A DNA stretch of 9,046 bases. Origin: JANXQE01 sp035651635. Its GTDB lineage: Bacteria > Verrucomicrobiota > Verrucomicrobiia > Limisphaerales > UBA8199. Below are positions 1 to 5,819 of this stretch, in pieces (position 1 is the stretch's first letter; the number at the start of each line of letters is the position of its first letter). The notes below the pieces were generated by a model, which was given only the letters and a program-made list of their open reading frames with translations, had not been told where the DNA came from and made no database searches. The DNA lies in contig DASRFK010000334.1 of assembly GCA_035651635.1 (NCBI GenBank), positions 1 to 9,046 of the forward strand, read 5' to 3'. The translations under genes and the position numbers were made by a program.

Positions 1-879
1 AGTGTTGGGATAAGTATCCGGGTTGAGTTCGGAATGGTCGACCAATTCAACCAACCGGGGATAGCCTAGCTTGGCGCCGCGAAAAGGCATATTGGCGGTA
101 TGACAAGCCATGTCCCCCAATGCGCCGGTGCCAAAATCGAACCAACCGCGCCACTTGAATGGGTGATAGACGTCCTTTTTGAACGGCCGCTCCTGGGCCG
201 GGCCGAGCCACTGGTTCCAATCGAATCCGGCGGGCACAGGATCCGAGCCTTCCGGCCGCGTAATGCCTTGAGGCCAGATCGGACGGTTGGTCCAGACGTG
301 GATTTGCTTCACGGGGCCGATGACGCCGGCGTGGATGACCTCAACCGCGCGGCGCAAGCCATCCTCGGAGCTGCCCTGGTTGCCCATTTGCGTCACGACC
401 TTGTAATCCTTGGCCAACTTGCGCAGGTACCGCGCTTCGTAAACGGTCTGGGTCAGCGGTTTTTGGCAATAAACGTGTTTGCCCAATTTGATGGCGGTTG
501 ACGCCACGATGGCGTGGCCGTGGTCCGGGATCGAGACCGTTACCGCGTCGATGTTGTTGGCTTCCTTTTCGAGCATTTCCCGCCAATCCTGGTAGTACCG
601 CGCGTTGGGATGCTTTTCCCGCGCGCCCGCGGCCTGGTGCTCATCGGCATCGCAGATGGCGACAATATCTTCCGTGCTGCAATGTTGAATATCGCTGCTG
701 CCCTTGCCGCCGGCACCCACGCAGCCGATGCGGAGTTTCTCGCCTTGTCCGGGAATTCGTGGCTTGGGTTTGGCAATCGCAGGAAAAGCGGCAATGCCGG
801 CGCCGGCCAGGGCGGAGTAATACAGGAACCGACGGCGGGTGAGGGAGGTCGTTGGAAGCAAAGAATCTTTATTAGACAT
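1..879 (-). CDS. Tat-exported Gfo/Idh/MocA family oxidoreductase, N-terminal part (runs off the left edge)
   Basis: The reading frame is open from ATG at 879 to the window edge, giving 293 residues without a stop; family members are usually about 430-450 residues, so the C-terminal third is outside. A twin-arginine export signal is visible (TRRRFL at residues 14-19, then a hydrophobic Ala/Gly-rich stretch to about 36, ending AIA). The Rossmann NAD(P)-binding motif VGAGGKG lies at 54-60, with a strand ending in an acidic residue (ICDAD, 75-79). The family's EKP-type motif is present as QKPL (139-142), and the substrate-domain motif FGTGALGDMACH lies at 249-260. Family knowledge: these enzymes oxidise or reduce sugars, inositols and related polyols, and the Tat-linked forms are numerous in Verrucomicrobia and Planctomycetes, where they are linked to polysaccharide breakdown. 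The substrate cannot be read here. The start is supported by AGGAGA five bases upstream. No partner gene is visible, because the upstream neighbourhood is repeats and a divergent tRNA. Confidence 0.93.
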   Translation of the reverse strand, partial: MSNKDSLLPTTSLTRRRFLYYSALAGAGIAAFPAIAKPKPRIPGQGEKLRIGCVGAGGKGSSDIQHCSTEDIVAICDADEHQAAGAREKHPNARYYQDWREMLEKEANNIDAVTVSIPDHGHAIVASTAIKLGKHVYCQKPLTQTVYEARYLRKLAKDYKVVTQMGNQGSSEDGLRRAVEVIHAGVIGPVKQIHVWTNRPIWPQGITRPEGSDPVPAGFDWNQWLGPAQERPFKKDVYHPFKWRGWFDFGTGALGDMACHTANMPFRGAKLGYPRLVELVDHSELNPDTYPNT

Positions 880-884
880 AATGT

Positions 885-890
885 TCTCCT
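885..890 (-). promoter_or_regulatory. Shine-Dalgarno site of the oxidoreductase gene
   Basis: The minus strand reads AGGAGA, then five bases, then ATG. It fixes the start at 879 and is the only clear Shine-Dalgarno sequence in front of any gene start visible in this window. Confidence 0.8.
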
Positions 891-914
891 AGCGCGTTGA
901 CTGTCAGTGCACAA

Positions 915-947
915 GCAGATTTTGCCACGCATTCTCGGAAAATCTGC
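915..947. repeat. Perfect 9-bp inverted repeat upstream of the oxidoreductase
   Basis: GCAGATTTT at 915-923 is matched by its exact reverse complement AAAATCTGC at 939-947, across a 15-base spacer. It lies 36-68 bases upstream of the oxidoreductase start, so it could be an operator or a hairpin in the 5' leader. It could equally be another copy of a dispersed palindrome, given the two further repeats next to it. The symmetry is seen directly; any role is inference. Confidence 0.6.
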
Positions 948-1047
948 CCTGCGACATCCGTCCGGCGCCGGGTTGGATTGTTGTGGATTGAGCCGAGATT
1001 CCCGGGGCGTGGTGAGCATTTCTGTCGTCGGCCGGTGTTCGTCCGTT

Positions 1048-1108
1048 GCTGCGGACTGGAAGTCGACTGCAAGTCCGCGCGCCGGCGCCCGGACTTCCAG
1101 TCCGCAGC
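1048..1108. repeat. Palindromic repeat with perfect 17-bp arms
   Basis: GCTGCGGACTGGAAGTC (1048-1064) and GACTTCCAGTCCGCAGC (1092-1108) are exact reverse complements separated by 27 bases. The spacer is GC-rich and itself contains GACTGCAAGTCC, which nearly complements the inner part of the left arm, so a shorter alternative hairpin can form. From memory, 'GCTGCGGACTGGAAGTC'-like strings recur in intergenic regions of Verrucomicrobia. I cannot confirm that here, so membership of a dispersed family is inference. Confidence 0.75.
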
Positions 1109-1159
1109 GATCCCCGAACCGAATCTGGCCCGGGCATGGTCCACGGATAGCGGGTCAGG

Positions 1160-1252
1160 GGCGGCGGGGCTTTGGGGTCATCAGTTCGCATTTTTTCCCG
1201 CCCGTAATCCCGAAGAAAGTGTCGCACTGATCCCAAAGTCCCGCCGTCACTG
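1160..1252 (-). repeat. Dispersed hairpin element, copy 1
   Basis: Inverted arms at 1163-1180 and 1228-1245 match at 16 of 18 positions and surround a centre containing a run of T followed by CCCGCC. Reverse-complemented, this copy aligns along its whole length with 5718-5810. Shared landmarks in order are CAGTGACG, a (C/T)TTGGG arm, CGGGAT, GGCGGGAAAAA in modified form, and the closing CCC(A)AAG/CCCAAGG arm. It sits just upstream of the tRNA promoter. The alignment is direct observation; a mobile or REP-like origin is inference. Confidence 0.7.
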
Positions 1253-1278
1253 ACATCGCTTCCACAGGATTATTTTAC

Positions 1279-1306
1279 GTGACAACAGGTTTGCGGCGAA
1301 TATATT
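1279..1306 (+). promoter_or_regulatory. Promoter of tRNA-Glu
   Basis: GTGACA (1279-1284, five of six to the TTGACA consensus) and TATATT (1301-1306, five of six to TATAAT) are separated by 16 bases. Predicted transcription would begin near 1313, about nine bases before the mature tRNA 5' end, as expected for a tRNA gene. Confidence 0.6.
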
Positions 1307-1321
1307 GCGCAGGCTCCGGCT

Positions 1322-1396
1322 GACCCTATCGTCTAGCGGTTAGGACACCGCCCTTTCACGGCGGTAGCATGGGTTCGATTCCCATTAGGGTCGCCA
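1322..1396 (+). tRNA. tRNA-Glu (anticodon TTC), CCA encoded
   Basis: A full cloverleaf can be drawn. The acceptor stem pairs GACCCTA (1322-1328) with TAGGGTC (1386-1392). The anticodon stem pairs CCGCC (1348-1352) with GGCGG (1360-1364) around loop CTTTCAC, placing anticodon TTC at 1355-1357. The T stem pairs ATGGG (1369-1373) with CCCAT (1381-1385) around TTCGATT. The discriminator base is G1393 and the CCA tail is encoded at 1394-1396. It decodes GAA and, by wobble, GAG. It is transcribed on its own, with a repeat array directly downstream. Confidence 0.97.
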
Positions 1397-1411
1397 ACCC
1401 CTTCGGGGAAA

Positions 1412-1461
1412 ACCGAAGGCCGAAGGTCGAAATCCGAAGGACCGAAATCCGAACGTCGGAT
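1412..1461. repeat. Degenerate 7-bp tandem repeat array (CCGAA type) after the tRNA
   Basis: Seven consecutive units follow a roughly 7-base period: ACCGAAG, GCCGAAG, GTCGAAA, TCCGAAG, GACCGAAA, TCCGAAC, GTCGGAT, with one unit of eight bases. The array begins 15 bases after the tRNA CCA, following a small CCCC-TTC-GGGG hairpin at 1398-1408. Because the period is 7, the array is readable in all frames, which explains an open frame crossing it antisense to the tRNA. I recall similar strings between verrucomicrobial genes, but that is unverified here. Confidence 0.6.
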
Positions 1462-1583
1462 GAAGAGACACGTCCCCACAGGACCAGGCTTAACCGTTGC
1501 GATGCGAAAACTCATTTCAAGCGGCAGTCCATACGAATCTCTAGCCCGCAGCTCCGAGCGACGCACGCGCTCCACAGCGTGAT

Positions 1584-1611
1584 TTGACTAACGGATATGG
1601 ATGCCTATCTT
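1584..1611 (+). promoter_or_regulatory. Possible promoter of the small charged-protein gene
   Basis: TTGACT (1584-1589, five of six) and TATCTT (1606-1611, four of six) are spaced by 16 bases. Predicted transcription would begin near 1618, giving a leader of about 38 bases before ATG 1656. The -10 match is mediocre, so this is a tentative call. Confidence 0.35.
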
Positions 1612-1655
1612 TTCTATAGTCCCATGACGTCCATGCGCAACATACTTCTTTGATT

Positions 1656-2060
1656 ATGGCCGAATATCCCTTTGAAACTAATGCTAAAAAGATCCTTGGG
1701 AACGGCGCCAAACTGCCCAAACCGCGAACCGACCCAATTGCCGCTCTGCAGGCCGCCAATAAAGTGGTCGAAGACTTCAGAAAATCGATCCATGGATTGG
1801 GGGACCAGCTCCTTAAACTCGAAAACGCCATCGATGCGTATAAGAATACGTTGGACCAGTACTCGGATATCGTCGACGCCGCAGATTTTGACCTCGATGA
1901 AAAAAAGCCGGACGACAAAAAGAAAATCGATGCGGCCAAGAATATAATGCAAAAAGGAATCGCGGAGAAGGTAAAGGATGCCGACGAGTACTTCAACGAG
2001 CTCAAAAAGTTGGATAAAATCATAACCAACCTGCGGCGGCTGGATAAAGTTGACGTGTAG
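1656..2060 (+). CDS. Small highly charged, mostly helical protein of unknown function
   Basis: The product is 134 residues from ATG 1656; a TTG at 1650 would add only two residues, and an in-frame TAG at 1617-1619 closes the frame upstream. I do not recognise the family. There is no signal peptide or membrane segment. After a Pro-containing N-terminus (about residues 1-26), the rest is predicted to be almost all helix. A first amphipathic segment spans about 27-72 (from PIAALQAANKVVEDF). A very charged DEKKPDDKKK stretch follows near 80-90, then a second helix with heptad-like Leu/Ile spacing (about 92-130). This pattern fits a coiled coil or small helical hairpin. No Shine-Dalgarno sequence precedes either start. 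Codons look more AT-rich than in neighbouring genes, and it is the only protein gene on the plus strand, so recent acquisition is possible but unproven. Regular third-position use and the coherent heptad pattern favour a real gene. Confidence 0.72.
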   Translation: MAEYPFETNAKKILGNGAKLPKPRTDPIAALQAANKVVEDFRKSIHGLGDQLLKLENAIDAYKNTLDQYSDIVDAADFDLDEKKPDDKKKIDAAKNIMQKGIAEKVKDADEYFNELKKLDKIITNLRRLDKVDV

Positions 2061-2061
2061 C

Positions 2062-2170
2062 GCTGTTCGGCCTGGTTCTCCAGGCCAAGCCGCAAAGACG
2101 CCAGGACCGCTTCAGGTAAATCCTCTTTGCGCCTTGCGTCTTGGCGCGAGATTTCTCTATCCCGAACAGC
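2062..2170. repeat. Nested palindrome filling the gap between convergent genes
   Basis: The outer ends GCTGTTCGG (2062-2070) and CCGAACAGC (2162-2170) are exact reverse complements. Inside them is a perfect hairpin, GGCCTGG-ttct-CCAGGCC (2069-2086). A longer imperfect inverted pair of 'GCCAAG.CGCAAAG' type lies at 2084-2106 and 2121-2145. The element starts just after the stop of the plus-strand gene (2060) and ends five bases before the stop of the minus-strand peptidase (2176). A bidirectional terminator is the natural guess, but there is no U-tract after the stems, so intrinsic termination is not demonstrated. Confidence 0.65.
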
Positions 2171-2175
2171 TCTAG

Positions 2176-4761
2176 CTAGCTGGTGACGCTGTTTTCGGGC
2201 TTGACGGTTGCCACGACCAGCGCATCCGGTTTCAGGTGCTTGCGCGCGACGGCTTGGACCTGTTCAAGCGTGACGGCGTCGTAGAGCGCGTCCTCGGCAT
2301 CGGTGTAGGCATAACCCAAACCATAGAGTTCATCCAACGCCGTGGTCATCGCGAGGCCGCCGAGGTCTTGGCGGGCGATTTTTCTCTGGCCAATGACTTT
2401 GGCTTTGGCGCGCTTCAGTTCGGCTTCAGTCAAACCGTCGCGCCTGAGCAGTTCGGCTTCGGCCAGCAGTTCATGCTCAACCAGGTCCGCCTTCTCCGGC
2501 ATGGTGCCGGCGTAAAAAGCGAAATAGCCCGGGGCCACCCCGATGAAATTTTGCGCGCCCACATAATAGGCGAGGCCGAGTTTTTCGCGGACCCGCATGA
2601 AGAGTCGCGAACCCAGATCGCTGCAGGCTTCCTGCAGCAATTCCAGGGCATAGCGATCCGGGTCATGCAAGGTGGTGCCCTGGTAACCGACCACGATGAC
2701 GGCCTGTTTTTTGTCTCGCGTTTCGTTGACTCGCTTGAGTTGAGTGAGCGCGGCGCTCGGATTCGTTTTTTTGGCCGCTTCCGCAGCTGGGTTCGGTTTC
2801 CATTTTGCCAATTCCTGCTCGACGGCAGCCCGGACGGACTCGGGTTGAACATCGCCGTAGATCGCCAGCACGCAATTGTTAGGGGTGGCGTAGGTCGCAT
2901 GGAAGTCCAGGATATCGCTGGTTTGAATCTGCTGAACGCTTGGTTCAGACCCGAGGGCATCGAGGCCGTAGCCGGCCTCGCCGAAGAGGGCGCGGCGCAT
3001 CGCTTTGGAAGCGCTCTGGAGCAGATGATCGCGCTGGGAACGGATAGCGGCGAGTTGCACTTCGCGCTCGCGCGCCAAAGCCTGCGACTGGAAAGTTGGA
3101 TTGAGCAGCACATCGGCCAGCAGGTTTAGACCGACATGAAAGTCGGCGCTCAGCACCTCCGCATTGACGCCAAAACTATTATTGCCCCCATAACTGTCGA
3201 TGCTCCCCCCGATGGATTCAATCTCGCGCGCGATGTCCTCCGCGGATCTGGTTTTGGTGCCTTTGAGGAGCAGTTTGCCCATCAGTTGAGTGATGCCGTT
3301 GTTGTTCGAGTTTTCCACCAGCACGCCCCCGCTGAAAACGGTACGAAATTCAACAAACGGCAACCGATGATCTTCTTTGACGAGCAGTCGCAGACCACCC
3401 GGCAAGACGAACTTCTGGATCGGATGCTCGGTTGAACCCTCGATGAGGGCGCTGGTTTTTGGCGATGTCCCCGTCGGAAGCAGCGCGTACACGGATCGGT
3501 TCTCCGGCGTCAGATATAGTCTGGCCACACGCTGCAGATCGGCCGGGGTGACCTTTTTGACGGCCGCGAGGTACCGCTCGGAAAAGCTCAGGTCGCTGGC
3601 GGCGAGCCAGTTTGCGCCCAGGTCTTGCGCCTGGCCTTGCATCGTTTTGCGCGAGGACAGCGTGGCGGAAACAAATTGCTTCACGGCCTTGTTGAGTTCC
3701 TCAAAGGCAATCGACGCCGTTTTGAGCCGCTCGATTTCCTCGAACATGGCGTCGCGCGCAGCAGTGAACTTTTCCGCGTCGATGGTGGCGCTCATGCCGA
3801 ACAGCCCGGGCGCTCCGGGGCTGTAGGTCCACGCATCGGCGTGATGGACCAGTCCTTTAATCTCGCGAATTTGTTGATAGAGCCGCGAGCTGCGGCCGTG
3901 CCCGAGAATCGCCGCCAGGATATCCAAGGCCGGCACGTCGGGATGGCGCAACTCCGGGATATGCCAGGCGGCATGGAAGTGACCCAACTCGATGGGCGAT
4001 TCCTCGATGATTTCGCGCGAGCCGACCTGGGCGGGTTCATCCGGCAAAACGAACGGAGGCAAGGCCCTGGCTTTGCTTTTGGCGTAGGCCTCGCGCACCT
4101 GGCCGATGGCTTGATCGGCGCGCACATCGCCGGCGATCACAAAAAAGACGTTATTGGGCGAATACTTTTCGCGGTAATACTCGAGGATGTCGGATTGCTT
4201 GACCTCGTGGAAAATGTCCGGGTATCCAATAATGGTGAAGCGGTAGGGGCTTTTGGTGTAGGCGGTCTCAAAGAGGCGGCGGCTGGCGCGGCGTCCCGGG
4301 TCATCCAGGTTCATGTCCATCTCGCGCACGATGACTTGTTTTTCCTTTTCCAATTCGTCCGTGGGCAAGGTGGCGTGCTGCATGATATCGCAAAGAATAT
4401 CAATGGCGACCCGCGCGCCGGTGTTGGGCACATCGATATGATAGACAGTGCGATCGAATGAAGTGTAGGCGTTCATGTAGCCGCCGGCTTCCTGCACTTC
4501 CTGATCGATGCGGCTGCCCGGACGCGTGGTGGTTCCCTTGAAAAGCATGTGTTCGAGCACATGCGACAAACCGGCGCCGAGCCATTTGCCCTCATGAATG
4601 CTACCGGCCATGCACCAGGCCTGCGCTGACACAACCGGCGCGCTGTGATCTTCGCGTACGATGACGGTTAATCCATTGTCCAGGGTTGCAAGTTGGACCC
4701 CGGGAGGGATGGAAGGAATCGAGGCTTGGGGCTTTAAGCCGTTTGCTGGGTGTGCAATCAT
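2176..4761 (-). CDS. M16 family zinc metallopeptidase, fused two-half form (861 residues)
   Basis: This is an insulinase/pitrilysin-clan peptidase with an active half and an inactive half in one chain. The inverted zinc motif HxxEH is seen as HVLEH (67-71), with Glu70 as the catalytic base. The third zinc ligand is most likely Glu147, 76 residues beyond His71 in VIVREM, which is the family spacing. The second half repeats the fold (about 445-855). At the aligned site (GITQLMGKLLLKGT against GLSHVLEHMLFKGT), HVLEH is replaced by QLMGK (492-496), so it cannot bind zinc. It does keep the R/Y substrate-binding motif (REKLGLAY, Arg725 to Tyr732), while the first half has REIKGLVH with no Tyr. This division of labour matches M16B proteins, where one half cuts and the other helps bind peptide. 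An in-frame TAA at 4777-4779 bounds the start, and the first 25 residues are not hydrophobic, so it has no signal peptide and is probably cytoplasmic. No Shine-Dalgarno sequence is visible. It probably degrades peptides; the substrate is unknown. Confidence 0.95.
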   Translation of the reverse strand: MIAHPANGLKPQASIPSIPPGVQLATLDNGLTVIVREDHSAPVVSAQAWCMAGSIHEGKWLGAGLSHVLEHMLFKGTTTRPGSRIDQEVQEAGGYMNAYTSFDRTVYHIDVPNTGARVAIDILCDIMQHATLPTDELEKEKQVIVREMDMNLDDPGRRASRRLFETAYTKSPYRFTIIGYPDIFHEVKQSDILEYYREKYSPNNVFFVIAGDVRADQAIGQVREAYAKSKARALPPFVLPDEPAQVGSREIIEESPIELGHFHAAWHIPELRHPDVPALDILAAILGHGRSSRLYQQIREIKGLVHHADAWTYSPGAPGLFGMSATIDAEKFTAARDAMFEEIERLKTASIAFEELNKAVKQFVSATLSSRKTMQGQAQDLGANWLAASDLSFSERYLAAVKKVTPADLQRVARLYLTPENRSVYALLPTGTSPKTSALIEGSTEHPIQKFVLPGGLRLLVKEDHRLPFVEFRTVFSGGVLVENSNNNGITQLMGKLLLKGTKTRSAEDIAREIESIGGSIDSYGGNNSFGVNAEVLSADFHVGLNLLADVLLNPTFQSQALAREREVQLAAIRSQRDHLLQSASKAMRRALFGEAGYGLDALGSEPSVQQIQTSDILDFHATYATPNNCVLAIYGDVQPESVRAAVEQELAKWKPNPAAEAAKKTNPSAALTQLKRVNETRDKKQAVIVVGYQGTTLHDPDRYALELLQEACSDLGSRLFMRVREKLGLAYYVGAQNFIGVAPGYFAFYAGTMPEKADLVEHELLAEAELLRRDGLTEAELKRAKAKVIGQRKIARQDLGGLAMTTALDELYGLGYAYTDAEDALYDAVTLEQVQAVARKHLKPDALVVATVKPENSVTS

Positions 4762-4830
4762 TTTCAGGGAGGAAACTTAGCCGCAGATTCGTTGGCAAGC
4801 CAGTCTTCACATTCAATGAAGTTCAAACCA

Positions 4831-4856
4831 CCGATGAACACCGGTAAACACGGATG
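4831..4856. repeat. Short 10-bp imperfect tandem repeat
   Basis: Units CCGATGAACA (4831-4840) and CCGGTAAACA (4841-4850) are followed by a partial third, CGGATG. They lie in the 164-base gap between the peptidase start (4761) and the end of the secreted-protein gene (4926). I recall strings of this 'accgatgaacaccgat' kind as common intergenic repeats in several phyla. Only the local repetition is seen here. Nothing else in this gap can be supported. Confidence 0.45.
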
Positions 4857-4925
4857 TGGGGAACCACCAGCCTGAAGGTTGCAGAGTGAGATTGATGAAA
4901 CAGCACTTGGCCGGCGGTGAGTTTG

Positions 4926-5603
4926 CTATTGCAAATACTGGCACCAGTTGCTTGGAAACGTGCTCGGATTAAACAGAAAGAACCCTTGGCCAATGGCATA
5001 GGATGGGGCAACGGTGGGAGTTTGATCGTCTGCTTTAACCCAACCGCCAGCGCCTAAATCGTACCCTGTTTGCAGGTAGTTGGTACCAGTCCACTGTAGA
5101 ACCAACATCCCATCGATGGCTGGCAGGCTAACGGGGAAGTTCGTGATTTGCCTGGCGCCCATTGCCAAGGGCGAGCCAAGGAGTGAGTAACCAGGATACA
5201 AAATTATACAATTAGTGACGGAAGGAGAAGGAATAAGCTGGCCCGCGAAGGTAAAGTTGGTGGCATACGTGACCGGGTTATAGAAAAAGAAGCCCTCGCC
5301 CGGAGGCAACTTGGGGACCGGCGCCGAGGCCTGTCCGCTAAAATTAACCCAGCCACCGAAACCGCTATCGTAGCCGGTCTGAATGAAGGTGGTTCCGGTC
5401 CACGTGAGAATTATTTCGCCGTCAATAATCGGCATGATCTCATTCGCGCCGTTGCTCAAACCGGTACTAAACGGATTGGCCATTAGGTTGTACCCCGGGG
5501 CAACTTGCACCGTCGCGTAAGCAACAATGTTGGTCGAATGCGCGCTCGGCAGGATGGCATTCAGGGATATAACCGCCGCGACTAGAAACCTGGTTGTTTT
5601 CAT
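4926..5603 (-). CDS. Secreted protein with two internally repeated modules
   Basis: The product is 225 residues. The N-terminus is a Sec signal peptide: MKTTR, a hydrophobic stretch (6-18), then PSAHS, with likely cleavage near residue 23. The mature part is two copies of one roughly 80-residue module. Copy 1 runs about 34-111 and copy 2 about 135-214. They share, in order, PGYNLMANP / PGYSLLGSP, a PxIDG segment, the WTGT..(F/Y)(I/L)QTGYD motif, GGWV, and the closing motif GEGFFFYNP / GQGFFLFNP. I recognise this as a module common in secreted proteins of Verrucomicrobia and Planctomycetes, often found near C-termini; its biochemical function is not known to me. No enzyme motif is present. A surface or matrix structural role is inference. 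No strong Shine-Dalgarno site lies upstream (only a weak GAGA 11-14 bases before ATG). The neighbour upstream ends at 5820, with a long hairpin between, so it is probably transcribed separately. Confidence 0.85.
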   Translation of the reverse strand: MKTTRFLVAAVISLNAILPSAHSTNIVAYATVQVAPGYNLMANPFSTGLSNGANEIMPIIDGEIILTWTGTTFIQTGYDSGFGGWVNFSGQASAPVPKLPPGEGFFFYNPVTYATNFTFAGQLIPSPSVTNCIILYPGYSLLGSPLAMGARQITNFPVSLPAIDGMLVLQWTGTNYLQTGYDLGAGGWVKADDQTPTVAPSYAIGQGFFLFNPSTFPSNWCQYLQ

Positions 5604-5717
5604 AACGCATTAGTCTCAATTGTGATCGACGGGACATTCTGATAGGGCGTTTGAGAGGCAAATATCGCCGAGGGCTGGGAAATCACAAGCTTGGAAGAGG
5701 CGGGTCGCGTAACCCGG

Positions 5718-5810
5718 CAGTGACGCCCGGGCCTTGGGCGTCGGCGCAATACTTTTTCCGGGATCGAAGGCGGGAAAAAGTCTTGCACCGACCCCCAAGG
5801 CCCACGCCGG
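5718..5810 (+). repeat. Dispersed hairpin element, copy 2 (long-stem hairpin)
   Basis: Arms at 5729-5759 and 5773-5803 form a roughly 31-bp stem with three mismatches (one would be a G-U pair in RNA) around a short GC-rich loop. The whole element aligns with the reverse complement of 1160-1252. It begins nine bases below the stop codon of the gene that ends at 5820 and sits upstream of the gene starting at 5603, so it could end transcription of the first or protect its 3' end. No U-tract follows the stem on either strand, so a factor-independent terminator is not supported. Confidence 0.75.
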
Positions 5811-5819
5811 CGCGCCTGG

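Larger units (their letters stand above)
880..1321. other. Gene-free intergenic region packed with inverted repeats
   Basis: These 442 bases lie between the divergently transcribed oxidoreductase (minus) and tRNA-Glu (plus). Several open frames cross the region on both strands, but their predicted products are Arg/Pro-rich, mutually overlapping and match no protein pattern I know. What the region does hold is three distinct inverted repeats (915-947, 1048-1108, 1160-1252) and a sigma-70-like promoter for the tRNA. I see no small gene in it. Confidence 0.7.

Noticed and set aside
540..1019. 159-codon and neighbouring overlapping frames around 500-1250
   Set aside because: They overlap the oxidoreductase or the palindromic gap, contradict each other, and give Arg/Pro-rich products typical of non-coding GC-rich DNA.
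1370..1396. 3' end of tRNA-Glu as an integration attachment site
   Set aside because: No second copy of the tRNA 3' end and no integrase appear in the window.
1398..1408. CCCC-TTC-GGGG hairpin as a tRNA terminator
   Set aside because: The stem has only four pairs and is followed by A rather than U on the plus strand.
1333..1575. 80-codon open frame on the minus strand overlapping the tRNA
   Set aside because: It is antisense to tRNA-Glu and crosses the heptamer array, whose 7-base period keeps all frames open. The end of the product is simply the tRNA read backwards.
1650..1655. TTG at 1650 as the start of the small charged protein
   Set aside because: ATG at 1656 is a better codon, neither has a Shine-Dalgarno site, and the two extra residues add nothing recognisable; it cannot be fully excluded.
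2236..3129. 297-codon open frame on the plus strand
   Set aside because: It lies wholly antisense to the M16 peptidase, which has all expected motifs; this is a GC-rich shadow frame with no recognisable domain.
3625..4461. 278-codon open frame on the plus strand
   Set aside because: It is antisense to the peptidase's N-terminal half, including much of the region beyond the zinc site; no independent evidence of coding.
4823..5011. 62-codon frame on the minus strand before the secreted-protein stop
   Set aside because: It is out of frame with the secreted-protein gene, partly built on the 10-bp repeat, and has no domain or start signal.
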